Origin: Streptomyces sp. SJL17-4
GTDB lineage: Bacteria > Actinomycetota > Actinomycetes > Streptomycetales > Streptomycetaceae
Reading direction: 5' to 3'
DNA length: 64,000 nt
Assembly (NCBI RefSeq): GCF_036826855.1
Contig: NZ_CP104578.1
Span: 5,987,501 to 6,051,500, forward strand
A program made the position numbers and the translations under genes. Within the stretch, counting starts at the first letter, position 1. Every line of letters begins with the position of its first letter. This document shows positions 57,052 through 64,000 of this stretch, in pieces. The notes under the pieces were generated by a model. The model made no database searches. It saw only the letters and a program-made list of their open reading frames with translations, and had not been told where the DNA came from.

Positions 57052-59103
57052 ATGGCACGCAAGCACACGGAATACGTCCTCGACGACCACCCACGGGGCG
57101 GTTCGGAGAGCGGGAGCATCGGCGGCTACCTGCTGCACCGGGCCAAGCCGCATCTGCCGCCGTGGCTCGGCGTCGCGGGCACCGGCCTGGCCGGGGCGCT
57201 GGGCCACATGCGGTGGGCCGACAGCGCCGCCGCCGGCGTCGGCCTCACGGTCGCCTCGGTGGCCCTGACCGGTGCGACATGGTGGATCGGCAGGAACACC
57301 AGCCAGCAGCGGCGCCTGCACTCCGCGATCACGGTGGCCGCGGGGTCGGCGTGGCTGACCGGCGCGTGCCTGGCCGGACCGGCCGCCGGACCGCTCGGGG
57401 ACCTGTTCCTGATGGGCGGCCCGGTGATCGCCCTGTCGTGGAACGTGCGCATGGTCATGCGCCGCACCGACGCCGACGCCGCGGCCTCCAGTTCCGACAA
57501 GGGGCTGCTGGAGAAGGTCGGCCTGGCGCGGGCGGCGATCGGTGCGGCGAAGGTCGAGCCGAACCGGGTCACCGCCCCTATCGCGCTGGAGCCGGGCGAG
57601 CAGACCAACGACGACGTCACCAAGGTCCTCCCGCGGCTCGCCTCAGCCCTGGACCTGCCGACCACGGCCCTGCGCTACATGCCGAACGCCGACTCCGCCC
57701 GGCGCGGTGAGCTGGTCATCGTCCCCGAAGACATGCTCGCCGAGGTCGTCGAGTACGACGGACCGTCCCAGCTGGGTGGCTCGATCGCCGACCCGCTGAT
57801 CATCGGCCGGTACGACGACGGCTCGCCGCTCATGCTGTGGCTGCCGGGTGACCCGGAGGCGGGCCGCAACGCCACGCACGTGCTGATCGCGGGCGGCACT
57901 GGCTCCGGCAAGGGCGACGGCGCTCTCAACGTCCTCACGGAGATTCTCTCCCGCCGGGACGTCAACGTGTGGCTGTCCGACCCGAAGTCCTTCCAGGACT
58001 TCCGCCCCCTCCTGCCCGCGTTCGACTGGGCCGAGGAAGGCGGAGCGGGTACGGAGGCGATGGTCGAAGCACTCCAGGCCGTCATCCCCGCCCGGACCCG
58101 TTGGCTCGGTGCCCACCGCTACCGCCAGTGGCTCCCCGAAGCCGCCGAGCGGCAGACCGATCCGGCGCACTCCTGCCGGAGTGATGGCACGGCGTGTGGC
58201 TGCCCCGGCATGGCCTACCTGGTCGGTTGGTTCGAGGAGGCCGCCAACACGCTGCGCGCGCTCGGGGACGACGCGTTCACCGGCATCGCTCAGGAGGCCC
58301 GTGCGGCCGGCGTCTCCCTGGTCGTCTCGCTCCAGCGCCCGAGCTATGACCAGATGAGCACCAGCACCCGCGCGTCCCTCCCGTCGGTGATCGCGTTCGG
58401 CTGCGACCCCCGCGACGAAGGGTTCTCCCTTCCGGAGACGGTCATCGACTCCGGCGCCCACCCCGGAGCGTGGGGGAACCGGCGCCCCGGCTACTGCTAC
58501 GTCGTCTCCCCGGGCATCCCCGAGGACCGCTACCCCGCCCCGGGCCGCACCCGCCGCTTCACCTCCCGCTCCATGGACGTGATGGAACAGCTCGCGGACT
58601 GGGCCGCCGCCCACGGCCCGGCTATGGACCCGATCACCACCCGGGCCGCCGAGGGCACCGTCGGCAACGCCTACACCAAGCGCCGCCGCCACACCCTCGA
58701 CAGCACCCCCGCCCCTCAGACCGGCCCGTCGGAGGTGGACGGTGTGGAGGAGGACGACATGTTCGAGGACTCGTTCATTGACCCGGAGGACCACGGTATC
58801 GACCCCGAGGCCGACCTCCCCGACGACGAACCGGGCGACGACGAGCCCGTGTTCGGCACGGACACCGGCCGTAAGCCGAGCCCGGATGAGGCCCGGCTCC
58901 TGCTCGCTCAGGCGCTGGAGGAGTTCGAGGAGGAGGGCCGGATGATCGTCGGCCCGAAGGACTTCACCGACTGGTGCGACACCCACGGCTACAGCCGACC
59001 CTGGGTCTCCGCCCGGCTCAAGGACGCGGCCATGGACGGCCGCCTCCAGCCCACCAACCAGAGCGGGCGGTGGCGGATCGTGCCCGTCCTGGCCGCCGCC
59101 TGA
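57052..59103 (+). CDS. FtsK/SpoIIIE-type DNA translocase, conjugative transfer protein (TraSA/TraB-like)
   Basis: 683 residues. Transmembrane helices in the first 130, Walker A AGGTGSGKGD near 281, Walker B-like region NVWLSDPKSFQDF and SLVVSLQRPSYDQMST, and a C-terminal winged helix (about 600-680: ALEEFEEEGRMIVGPKDFTDWCDTHGYSRPWVSARLKDAAMDGRLQP) like the gamma domain that recognises specific octamers in plasmid DNA. It moves double-stranded DNA during mycelial conjugation. The stop lies inside the first octamer of the adjacent repeat array. Confidence 0.94.
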   Translation: MARKHTEYVLDDHPRGGSESGSIGGYLLHRAKPHLPPWLGVAGTGLAGALGHMRWADSAAAGVGLTVASVALTGATWWIGRNTSQQRRLHSAITVAAGSAWLTGACLAGPAAGPLGDLFLMGGPVIALSWNVRMVMRRTDADAAASSSDKGLLEKVGLARAAIGAAKVEPNRVTAPIALEPGEQTNDDVTKVLPRLASALDLPTTALRYMPNADSARRGELVIVPEDMLAEVVEYDGPSQLGGSIADPLIIGRYDDGSPLMLWLPGDPEAGRNATHVLIAGGTGSGKGDGALNVLTEILSRRDVNVWLSDPKSFQDFRPLLPAFDWAEEGGAGTEAMVEALQAVIPARTRWLGAHRYRQWLPEAAERQTDPAHSCRSDGTACGCPGMAYLVGWFEEAANTLRALGDDAFTGIAQEARAAGVSLVVSLQRPSYDQMSTSTRASLPSVIAFGCDPRDEGFSLPETVIDSGAHPGAWGNRRPGYCYVVSPGIPEDRYPAPGRTRRFTSRSMDVMEQLADWAAAHGPAMDPITTRAAEGTVGNAYTKRRRHTLDSTPAPQTGPSEVDGVEEDDMFEDSFIDPEDHGIDPEADLPDDEPGDDEPVFGTDTGRKPSPDEARLLLAQALEEFEEEGRMIVGPKDFTDWCDTHGYSRPWVSARLKDAAMDGRLQPTNQSGRWRIVPVLAAA

Positions 59104-59233
59104 CACCCCGCGTGACGCCTGACACCGTCACGGGCCCCTGACACCCAAACCCTCAGGCAAACGGGGGTGTCACGCGCCCCTGACACCCCCGCGTGACACC
59201 CCCTGACACCCACGCCCACGGGCCCGTGACACT
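59100..59233. repeat. ctgacacc octamer array, candidate clt transfer site
   Basis: Exact ctgacacc at 59100, 59119, 59138, 59180 and 59203, with variants gtgacacc (59193), gtgacact (59226) and the inverse ggtgtcac (59166). TraB-type translocases recognise clustered 8-bp repeats at a clt site next to their gene. Confidence 0.75.
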
Positions 59234-59272
59234 CACCCGTCACGGGCCCGTGCCGTACCCCGAGGACTCGCC

Positions 59273-59773
59273 ATGCCCTACCCCGAGCAGCCCCCCGGGC
59301 CCACCGCCGTCCACTACCCCGTCCCCCTCCACCACTCCGCCGTGAGCGCCCCGCTCGCCGCCGCCCCGCCAACCGGGCTCCCGGCCGTGCAGAGCATCCA
59401 GCTCCCCGACGGCCGCATCATCACCGGCTACGCCCTCGCCCCCGCCTTGCCCGCCCCCGTGCCGGCCGCCCGGCCGGTCCCGGCATGGGCGAAGACCACC
59501 GCACTGCTCGCGCCCACCGTCGGTGGCGGCGTCGCCGCCGCCAGCATCGGACTCTCCTACGCCGCCCCGGGACTGATCGCCATGAGCCACGCCCTGTGGT
59601 CCGCCGCCGCCCTCATCGTCGCCACCGTCATCGCCGTCCCCGTCCTCATCCGCACCGCCCGACGCGCCACCGGCAGCGGCGGCGGCGGGTCGGGGGCGAC
59701 GACGCACATCACGCAGAACATCACCGCCACCGGCCTGTTCGGCCGCGCCAACGGCACCATCAACCACCACTAG
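59273..59773 (+). CDS. DUF6251 family membrane protein
   Basis: 166 residues. A Pro-rich start and SIQLPDGRIITGYAL lead to two hydrophobic helices (TTALLAPTVGGGVAAASIGLSYAAPGLIAM and WSAAALIVATVIAVPVLI) and the conserved tail THITQNITATGLFGRANGTINHH. Known in integrative elements of Streptomyces; function unknown. Confidence 0.85.
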   Translation: MPYPEQPPGPTAVHYPVPLHHSAVSAPLAAAPPTGLPAVQSIQLPDGRIITGYALAPALPAPVPAARPVPAWAKTTALLAPTVGGGVAAASIGLSYAAPGLIAMSHALWSAAALIVATVIAVPVLIRTARRATGSGGGGSGATTHITQNITATGLFGRANGTINHH

Positions 59774-59784
59774 GAGCGCAACCG

Positions 59785-60204
59785 ATGGCCCACATCCGGA
59801 TCACCTCCTACGGCACCGGACACGACGACAACCCCGCCGCCCCCGACCCGGTCGTCGTCGACACGACCGCCCTGCACAACCCGCCCGACGACCCCGCCGT
59901 CCGCGCCACGCTGACCCAGCTCACCGGACGACACCCCGACGTCGCCGCCTACGTCCTGGCCACCCCCGGCGCCCACAACCTCCTCGACACCGCCCGCCGC
60001 GACATCGAACAGCGCATCGTCCGGGGCGAGCAGCACATCGACGTCCACGTCCACTGCTACGGCGGCCGACACCGCTCCGTCGCCATCGCCGAACTCCTCG
60101 CCGCCGACCTCTCCGTCCTCGACGACTACGTCCACACCCACCACCGCCACATCAACCACCCGATCCTCCCCGCCCGCACCCCCCTTCTGACCGACCAGCG
60201 GTGA
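59785..60204 (+). CDS. RapZ C-terminal-domain-like protein
   Basis: 139 residues: MAHIRITSYGTGHDD, VVVDTTALHNPPDDPAVRATLTQLTGRHPDV and HVHCYGGRHRSVAIAELLAADL, the HCxGGxHRSV signature of the RapZ C-terminal domain. Such stand-alone domains occur in Streptomyces mobile elements. Role unknown. ATG 59785 follows taggagcg. Confidence 0.88.
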   Translation: MAHIRITSYGTGHDDNPAAPDPVVVDTTALHNPPDDPAVRATLTQLTGRHPDVAAYVLATPGAHNLLDTARRDIEQRIVRGEQHIDVHVHCYGGRHRSVAIAELLAADLSVLDDYVHTHHRHINHPILPARTPLLTDQR

Positions 60205-60281
60205 CCGTCCTCACCCCCGTCACCACCACCGCCCCGCCCGCCGTCGTCGCCAACGACGTCGAGCCGGGCAGCGCGGCCTGA
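60201..60281 (+). CDS. Possible 26-residue peptide downstream of the RapZ-like gene
   Basis: GTG overlaps the preceding stop (GTGA) and the frame VTVLTPVTTTAPPAVVAND then VEPGSAA ends with TGA at 60279-60281. Short, but the coupling suggests translation. Confidence 0.45.
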   Translation: MTVLTPVTTTAPPAVVANDVEPGSAA

Positions 60282-60300
60282 TCGCCGCGTAGCAGCACGA

Positions 60301-60338
60301 AGGGCGGCCCCCGTCTCGCCAAAGTCCGGGGCCGCCCT
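60301..60338 (+). terminator. Terminator at the end of the transfer operon
   Basis: agggcggcccc(c) / (c)cggggccgccct stem with an open loop, 20 bases after the small frame. Confidence 0.8.
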
Positions 60339-60380
60339 GCTCTCCATCGATCTCTCTACAGACCTGTGGAGGTCTCCAGC

Positions 60381-61310
60381 ATGACCCAACCCACCCCGAT
60401 CCGGCGAGACGGCGAGCACCCGTCGACGCTCGACGCCGCTCTCAGCGCCGCCGACCGCGGCTGGCAAGTCTTCCCGCTCCGCCCCGGCACCAAGCGGCCC
60501 GCGCTCCACGGTGAGGAGCAGTGCCCGCGGATCCGGGACTGCGCCGGCGGGCACCGGAAGTGGGAGGACCGTGCCACGACCGACCCGGACCGGATCCGGC
60601 GGGCGTGGGCGGACCGCCCCTTCAACGTCGGCATCGCCACCGGCCCGTCCGGGCTGCTCGTCGTCGACCTCGACATGCCCAAGCCCAACAGCAGTCAGGA
60701 CGCGCCTGACGGCGCGACGACCTTCGAAGCGCTCTGCGAGCGCGCCGGACAGCCCGTCCCCGCCACCTACCGCACGCGGACCGCGAGCGGCGGGACGCAC
60801 CTCTACTTCACCGCCCCGCCCGGTATCCGCATGCCCAACTCGGCAGGAAAGCTGGCCAAGTTGATCGACACCCGCGCGTGGGGCGGGTACGTCGTCGCCC
60901 CTGGCAGCCTCACCCCCACCGGCCCGTACACGGTCCTCGACGACCGCGCCCCCGCACCCCTCCCCGCGTGGCTGCACAGCCTGCTCACCCTGTCCCGCTC
61001 GATGGCGCCGTCCCGTGCGGCGGTCGCCGACCAGGCGGTCCGTGCCCAGCGGTACGCGCTGCGCGGCCTGGAGGCCGAGACCGCGAGCGTGGCGGGGGCG
61101 ATGCAGGGCGAGCGTAACTCCACGCTGCTGTCGGCGGCGCGAGCCTTGGGGCGGTTCGTCGCGTGGGGCGATCTTCCCCGGGACGTGGTTGAGGAGGCTC
61201 TTCAACAGGCGGGGGAGGCTGCCGGCCTGGCGCCGAAGGCCTGTGCGGCGACGATCCGCAGCGGGCTGAACTGGTCCATCGCCCACAACCCGCAGCGGCG
61301 GGCCGCATGA
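60381..61310 (+). CDS. Bifunctional DNA primase/polymerase (replication protein of the element)
   Basis: 309 residues. Prim-pol domain: ALSAADRGWQVFPLRPGTKRPAL, RIRRAWADRPFNVGIATGPSGLLVVDLDM (acidic catalytic D-L-D), TYRTRTASGGTHLYFTAPPG and WGGYVVAPGS. C-terminal helices (GERNSTLLSAARALGRFVAWGDLPRDVVEEALQQA) are like PriCT. It starts plasmid-type replication of the excised element. ggaggt precedes ATG 60381. Confidence 0.93.
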   Translation: MTQPTPIRRDGEHPSTLDAALSAADRGWQVFPLRPGTKRPALHGEEQCPRIRDCAGGHRKWEDRATTDPDRIRRAWADRPFNVGIATGPSGLLVVDLDMPKPNSSQDAPDGATTFEALCERAGQPVPATYRTRTASGGTHLYFTAPPGIRMPNSAGKLAKLIDTRAWGGYVVAPGSLTPTGPYTVLDDRAPAPLPAWLHSLLTLSRSMAPSRAAVADQAVRAQRYALRGLEAETASVAGAMQGERNSTLLSAARALGRFVAWGDLPRDVVEEALQQAGEAAGLAPKACAATIRSGLNWSIAHNPQRRAA

Positions 61311-61651
61311 ACCACCCGACCCCTCCCCTGTTAAAGAGCCACACCCGGACCACGAACCAGTCCAGCGCCGCCGAGCAGCCGGTAGCCCCGGTAGCCGTGG
61401 GCGCCCAAAGGGTCGTCGCCGAAGGCGTCCCTTCTGGTTCTGACCCGCACCCCACCACCGGCCCCCGGATCGTCGGGATGCTCCACATCACCCTGCCTGA
61501 CCGCGGCTCCGTCCCCAGCGCCACGTCCCGCTGCGAGTGCGGACGCGACCTGTTCGCCACGGGCCACCACCAGGTACTCGCCCTCGTCGCCGACCACACC
61601 GCCCACCGGGCCCTCTGCCCGCTCCTGACCGAAAGGAAGGAAGCCGCATGA
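61307..61651 (+). CDS. Hypothetical protein between the two replication genes
   Basis: 114 residues: a disordered first half, then RIVGMLHITLPDRGSVPSATSRCECGRDLFATGHHQVLALVADHTAHRALCPLL with a CEC...C...C potential zinc ribbon. ATGA overlaps on both sides, so it is coupled to primase and DUF3631 genes. Confidence 0.78.
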   Translation: MNHPTPPLLKSHTRTTNQSSAAEQPVAPVAVGAQRVVAEGVPSGSDPHPTTGPRIVGMLHITLPDRGSVPSATSRCECGRDLFATGHHQVLALVADHTAHRALCPLLTERKEAA

Positions 61652-62841
61652 CCCAGCAGCCCATCGACGGCGCCGCCCTGCTCAACGAGGTGGAGGCCTT
61701 CCACCGCCGGTTCAACGTCTTCCCCCGTGAGGCCGCCTACGTCGCCGTCGCCCTGTGGGACGCCCACTCCCACCTCCTCGACGCCTTCGACTCCACCCCG
61801 CGGCTCGCGTTCCTCTCCCCGGAGCCCGGCTCCGGCAAGTCCCGCGCCCTGGAGGTCGTCGAGACCCTCGTACCGCGGCCGATGCTGGCGGTGAACGCGC
61901 GGGCCGCCGCCCTGTTCCGCTCGGTCTCCGACCCCGCCGGACGGCCCACGATCCTCTTCGACGAGATCGACACCGTCTTCGGCCCCAAGGCCGGAGACAA
62001 CGAGGAACTCCGCGGCTTCCTCAACGCCGGCCACCGCCGCTCCGGCGTCACCTACCGGTGCATCGGCGACGGCGGCAACCAGACCGTCGTGGAGTTCCCC
62101 TCCTACACCGCCGTCGCCGTCGCCGGACTCGGCGGCCTGCCCGACACCATCACCACCCGCTCCGTCATCATCCGCATGCGCCGCCGCGCCAGGAACGAGC
62201 ACGTCGAACCCTTCCGGGCCCGCCTGCACGAATCCGAGGGCAACCAGCTCCGCGACCGGCTCGCCCAGTGGGCCGACCAGGTCCGCGAGGACGTCGCCGG
62301 ACGCTGGCCCGAGATGCCCGACGGGGTCACCGACCGCCCCGCCGACGTCTGGGAGCCCCTGCTGTCCGTCGCCGATGCGGCCGGTGGGGACTGGCCCGAG
62401 CGTGCCCGCGCCGCGTGCGTGGAGCTGGTCAACGCGGCCCGCGCCGACGACAAGGGCTCGATCGGCATCCGGCTCCTCACCGACCTCCGTGACCACGTGC
62501 TGGTCGGCATCGACCGGCTGCCCACCGTCGCCGTCCTCGACCGGCTCTGCTCCCTCGACGAGGCGCCATGGGCCGACATGAGCGGCCGGCCGCTCGACTC
62601 CCGAGGGCTCGCGAAGATGCTGGGGGAGTACATGACCAGCGACAACACCCCGGTCAAGGCCCGCAACATCAAGACCGCCGGGACCGTCCTCAAGGGCTAC
62701 TACGCCGCCGACCTCCACGACGCGTGGGCCCGCTACTGCCCCCCACCCCTCCTGAGGGCCGCTACCTCCGCTACCTCCGCTACCCCGCAGGTCAGCGGCC
62801 CGGAAACGGTAGCGGAAGAGCTCTTCCCGTCCGCTACCTAA
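61648..62841 (+). CDS. DUF3631 domain ATPase (replication-associated)
   Basis: 397 residues. P-loop FLSPEPGSGKSRALEVVETL (about 50-65), Walker B PTILFDEIDTVFG and sensor-like GGNQTVVEFPSYTAVAVAGLGGLPDTITTRSVIIRMRRR. Follows a prim-pol gene, as in RepSA-like modules where primase and helicase-like ATPase are separate. Its 3' end (LRAATSATSATPQ) is encoded by the first three iterons. ATG 61648 overlaps the upstream stop. Confidence 0.9.
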   Translation: MTQQPIDGAALLNEVEAFHRRFNVFPREAAYVAVALWDAHSHLLDAFDSTPRLAFLSPEPGSGKSRALEVVETLVPRPMLAVNARAAALFRSVSDPAGRPTILFDEIDTVFGPKAGDNEELRGFLNAGHRRSGVTYRCIGDGGNQTVVEFPSYTAVAVAGLGGLPDTITTRSVIIRMRRRARNEHVEPFRARLHESEGNQLRDRLAQWADQVREDVAGRWPEMPDGVTDRPADVWEPLLSVADAAGGDWPERARAACVELVNAARADDKGSIGIRLLTDLRDHVLVGIDRLPTVAVLDRLCSLDEAPWADMSGRPLDSRGLAKMLGEYMTSDNTPVKARNIKTAGTVLKGYYAADLHDAWARYCPPPLLRAATSATSATPQVSGPETVAEELFPSAT

Positions 62842-62972
62842 GCGCTACCCGCTACCGGCCCCGCGCCCCCAAGGCCGGGGCCGGTAGCGGACACGTCCGC
62901 TACCGCTACCCCTCTCCGCTACCTCGATCATGCCCCTGACCAGGGCGGTAGCGGAGGTAGCGGAAGTAGCGG
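62759..62972. repeat. Iteron array ccgctac / gtagcgg, candidate replication origin
   Basis: Three ccgctacct-type units at 62759, 62768 and 62777 (9-base step); others at 62831, 62849, 62897, 62903 and 62916; inverted gtagcgg at 62809, 62884, and at 62948, 62957 and 62966 (9-base step). The outer triplets are mirror images. Confidence 0.75.
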
Positions 62973-63031
62973 ACCTGACAGGAAGGGGCGGGAAGCCCCG
63001 CCGCGTCGAGCCGACGACAGAGGAGATGACC

Positions 63032-63253
63032 GTGGCATCCGCTGTGACCACCCTGCGGGCCGGACTCCCGGACCGCTACCTCACCCCGGACGACATCGCC
63101 GAGTTGTTCGGCGTGCCGCTGGAGACCGTCTACCAGTGGCGCCGGAAGCGCACCGGACCGCCCGGGTTCCGGGTTGGCAAGCACGTCCGGTACGACCCCG
63201 TCGCCGTCCAGCGGTGGACGAGCGAGCGTATGGCTGCCGACCTGGCCGCCTGA
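63032..63253 (+). CDS. Excisionase / helix-turn-helix DNA-binding protein
   Basis: 73 residues: GLPDRYLTPDDIAELFGVPLETVYQWRRKRTGPPGFRVGKHVRYDPVAVQRWTSERMAADLAA, a MerR-like (HTH_17) Xis. The spacing of agaggag supports GTG 63032 over ATG 63026, which is too close to it. Next to the integrase, so it directs excision. Confidence 0.92.
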   Translation: MASAVTTLRAGLPDRYLTPDDIAELFGVPLETVYQWRRKRTGPPGFRVGKHVRYDPVAVQRWTSERMAADLAA

Positions 63254-63276
63254 GGCCGACAACCGATCAAGCCGTT

Positions 63277-63308
63277 CCGTGGGGCGGGGCCGTGGCCCCG
63301 CCCCACGG
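63277..63308 (+). terminator. Hairpin between xis and int
   Basis: ccgtggggcggggc / gccccgccccacgg with a 4-base loop, 23 bases after the xis stop; may reduce but not stop int expression. Confidence 0.8.
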
Positions 63309-63331
63309 TCATTCTCGAAAGGCACTACCGC

Positions 63332-64000
63332 ATGGCTGGCCACATCCAAGACCGTTGGTTCAAGGACGAGCAGGGAGACGACGGTAGGACTCGGCGCGTC
63401 AAGACCGATCGCTACGGAACCGGCCTCCGGTACCGGGCCCGGTATGTCGGCCCGGACGGAACCGAGAAGTCCAAGAGCTTCCCCGACAAGCAGAAGCGGC
63501 TCGCCGAGCAGTGGCTCAAGAGCATCGAGGTGGACATGGCTCGGGGCGAGTTCATCGACCCCAAGGCCGGGCGCACCACCTTCCAGCAGTACGCGGGACG
63601 GTGGGTCGCCGCCCAGACGACCGACATCGCCACGCGCACGAGCGTGGAGTCCAGGATCCGGCTCCACGCCTACCCCCACATCGGATCGCGCCCCCTCGCG
63701 GCCTTCCAGCCCGAGCACATCCGGGAGTGGCTGCGGAAGCTGGAAGACGCGGGGTTGGCCGCCTCCTCCCGCCGCGTCATCTTCGCCAACGTGTCGGCCG
63801 TCTTTACGGCCGCCCTCGACGACCGGCTCATCTCGCGGAACCCCTGCCGCGCGGCTTCGGTCAAGGCGCCGGCACTCTCGTCCAGTCGCGTCCGGCCGTG
63901 GAGTGCGGAGCAGGTGTTCGCCGTACGGGAGGGGCTCCCGGCCCACTACCGAGCGATGACCGACGTCGGTGGTGGCTGTGGGTTGAGGCAGGGCGAGATC
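63332..64000 (+). CDS. Tyrosine recombinase (integrase) of the element, cut by the window end
   Basis: 223 residues visible: an arm-binding part (MAGHIQDRWFKDEQGDDGRTRRVKTDRYGTGLRYRARYVGPDGTEKSKSF), the core-binding SAM-like domain (TFQQYAGRWVAAQTTDIATRTSVESRIRLHAYPHIGSRPLAAFQPEHIREWLRKLEDAGLAASSRRVIFANVSAVFTAALDDRLI) and the beginning of the catalytic domain (CGLRQGEI, first active Arg). Orientation suggests that the attachment site lies to the right, probably a tRNA 3' end. Confidence 0.95.
   Translation, partial: MAGHIQDRWFKDEQGDDGRTRRVKTDRYGTGLRYRARYVGPDGTEKSKSFPDKQKRLAEQWLKSIEVDMARGEFIDPKAGRTTFQQYAGRWVAAQTTDIATRTSVESRIRLHAYPHIGSRPLAAFQPEHIREWLRKLEDAGLAASSRRVIFANVSAVFTAALDDRLISRNPCRAASVKAPALSSSRVRPWSAEQVFAVREGLPAHYRAMTDVGGGCGLRQGEI

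Larger units (their letters stand above)
53262..64000. mobile_element. Actinomycete integrative and conjugative element (AICE, pSAM2-like)
   Basis: GntR-type control with operators, a Spd/translocase transfer operon, prim-pol plus DUF3631 replication genes, xis and int in the usual order. The left limit is not certain: the GntR and HAD genes (51710-53261) and possibly the PIN-HEPN gene may belong to it. The right limit is beyond 64000. No attL tRNA remnant could be found within the window. Confidence 0.88.

Overview
The window is chromosomal DNA of a Streptomyces species. The signs are very high GC with strong third-position GC bias, many GTG starts behind GGAGG-type ribosome binding sites, 4-bp GTGA/ATGA gene overlaps, and families typical of the genus (homodimeric pyruvate dehydrogenase AceE, DUF3052, TerD arrays, DUF5753 XRE regulators, an actinomycete-type conjugative element).

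Layout. (1) 1-11.8 kb: the start of aceE, DUF3052, a peroxiredoxin, then a tellurium/stress (Ter) locus. This has TerD paralogues, a TerC-like membrane protein, a TerA-like protein, and a biosynthetic module of a CitE-like TIM barrel, an 876-residue double phosphoribosyltransferase/TRSP/PELOTA fusion and a HAD phosphatase. (2) 11.8-27.7 kb: ordinary chromosomal genes: FmdB zinc ribbon, coiled-coil protein, DUF4097 lipoprotein, tRNA-Val(TAC), SMI1/KNR4 protein, DUF4231, lamin-tail protein, MBL hydrolases, a frameshifted GntR gene, DedA, DoxX, a secreted HNH nuclease, HAD, a peptidoglycan-binding protein, an MFS exporter, GNAT and an antibiotic-biosynthesis-type monooxygenase (ABM). (3) 27.64-34.73 kb: a 7.1-kb decayed prophage carrying a large serine integrase, inserted into codons 5-8 of the ABM gene. 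Both att junctions can be read directly. The element supplies a new start that keeps the ABM gene open, while the original start codon sits 7.1 kb away next to the serpin gene. It holds a broken capsid gene, a frameshifted HNH gene, an intact HNH gene, a tRNA-like fold, a 42-residue cysteine-rich peptide and an XRE/DUF6879 regulatory cassette.

(4) 34.7-42.1 kb: serpin, alpha/beta hydrolase, O-methyltransferase coupled to a DUF2330 membrane protein, and a divergent cytochrome P450/thiolase pair. The intergenic space of that pair holds two KstR-like boxes and another palindrome, which suggests sterol or branched side-chain degradation. A small SLT-type secreted protein follows. (5) 42.3-48.4 kb: a five-gene minus-strand operon behind a clear cobalamin riboswitch. 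It encodes two cell-surface proteins, one with a prenyltransferase/terpenoid-cyclase barrel like that of intrinsic factor and transcobalamin, plus ECF-transporter T, fused double-ATPase and S components. I read this as a vitamin B12 capture and uptake system.

(6) 48.4-51.7 kb: an MBL-fold protein and an atypical lower-GC gene. The latter combines a PIN-like nuclease, a HEPN-type RxxxxH motif and a C-terminal PD-(D/E)xK-like module, and is a candidate anti-phage or RNA-cleaving effector. (7) 51.7-64 kb: HAD and GntR genes, then an integrative conjugative element of the actinomycete (AICE, pSAM2-like) type. It has a transfer operon with Spd-like proteins and an FtsK/TraB translocase, an octamer-repeat array resembling a clt transfer site, prim-pol and DUF3631 replication proteins, a symmetric iteron array, excisionase, and a tyrosine integrase cut by the window edge.
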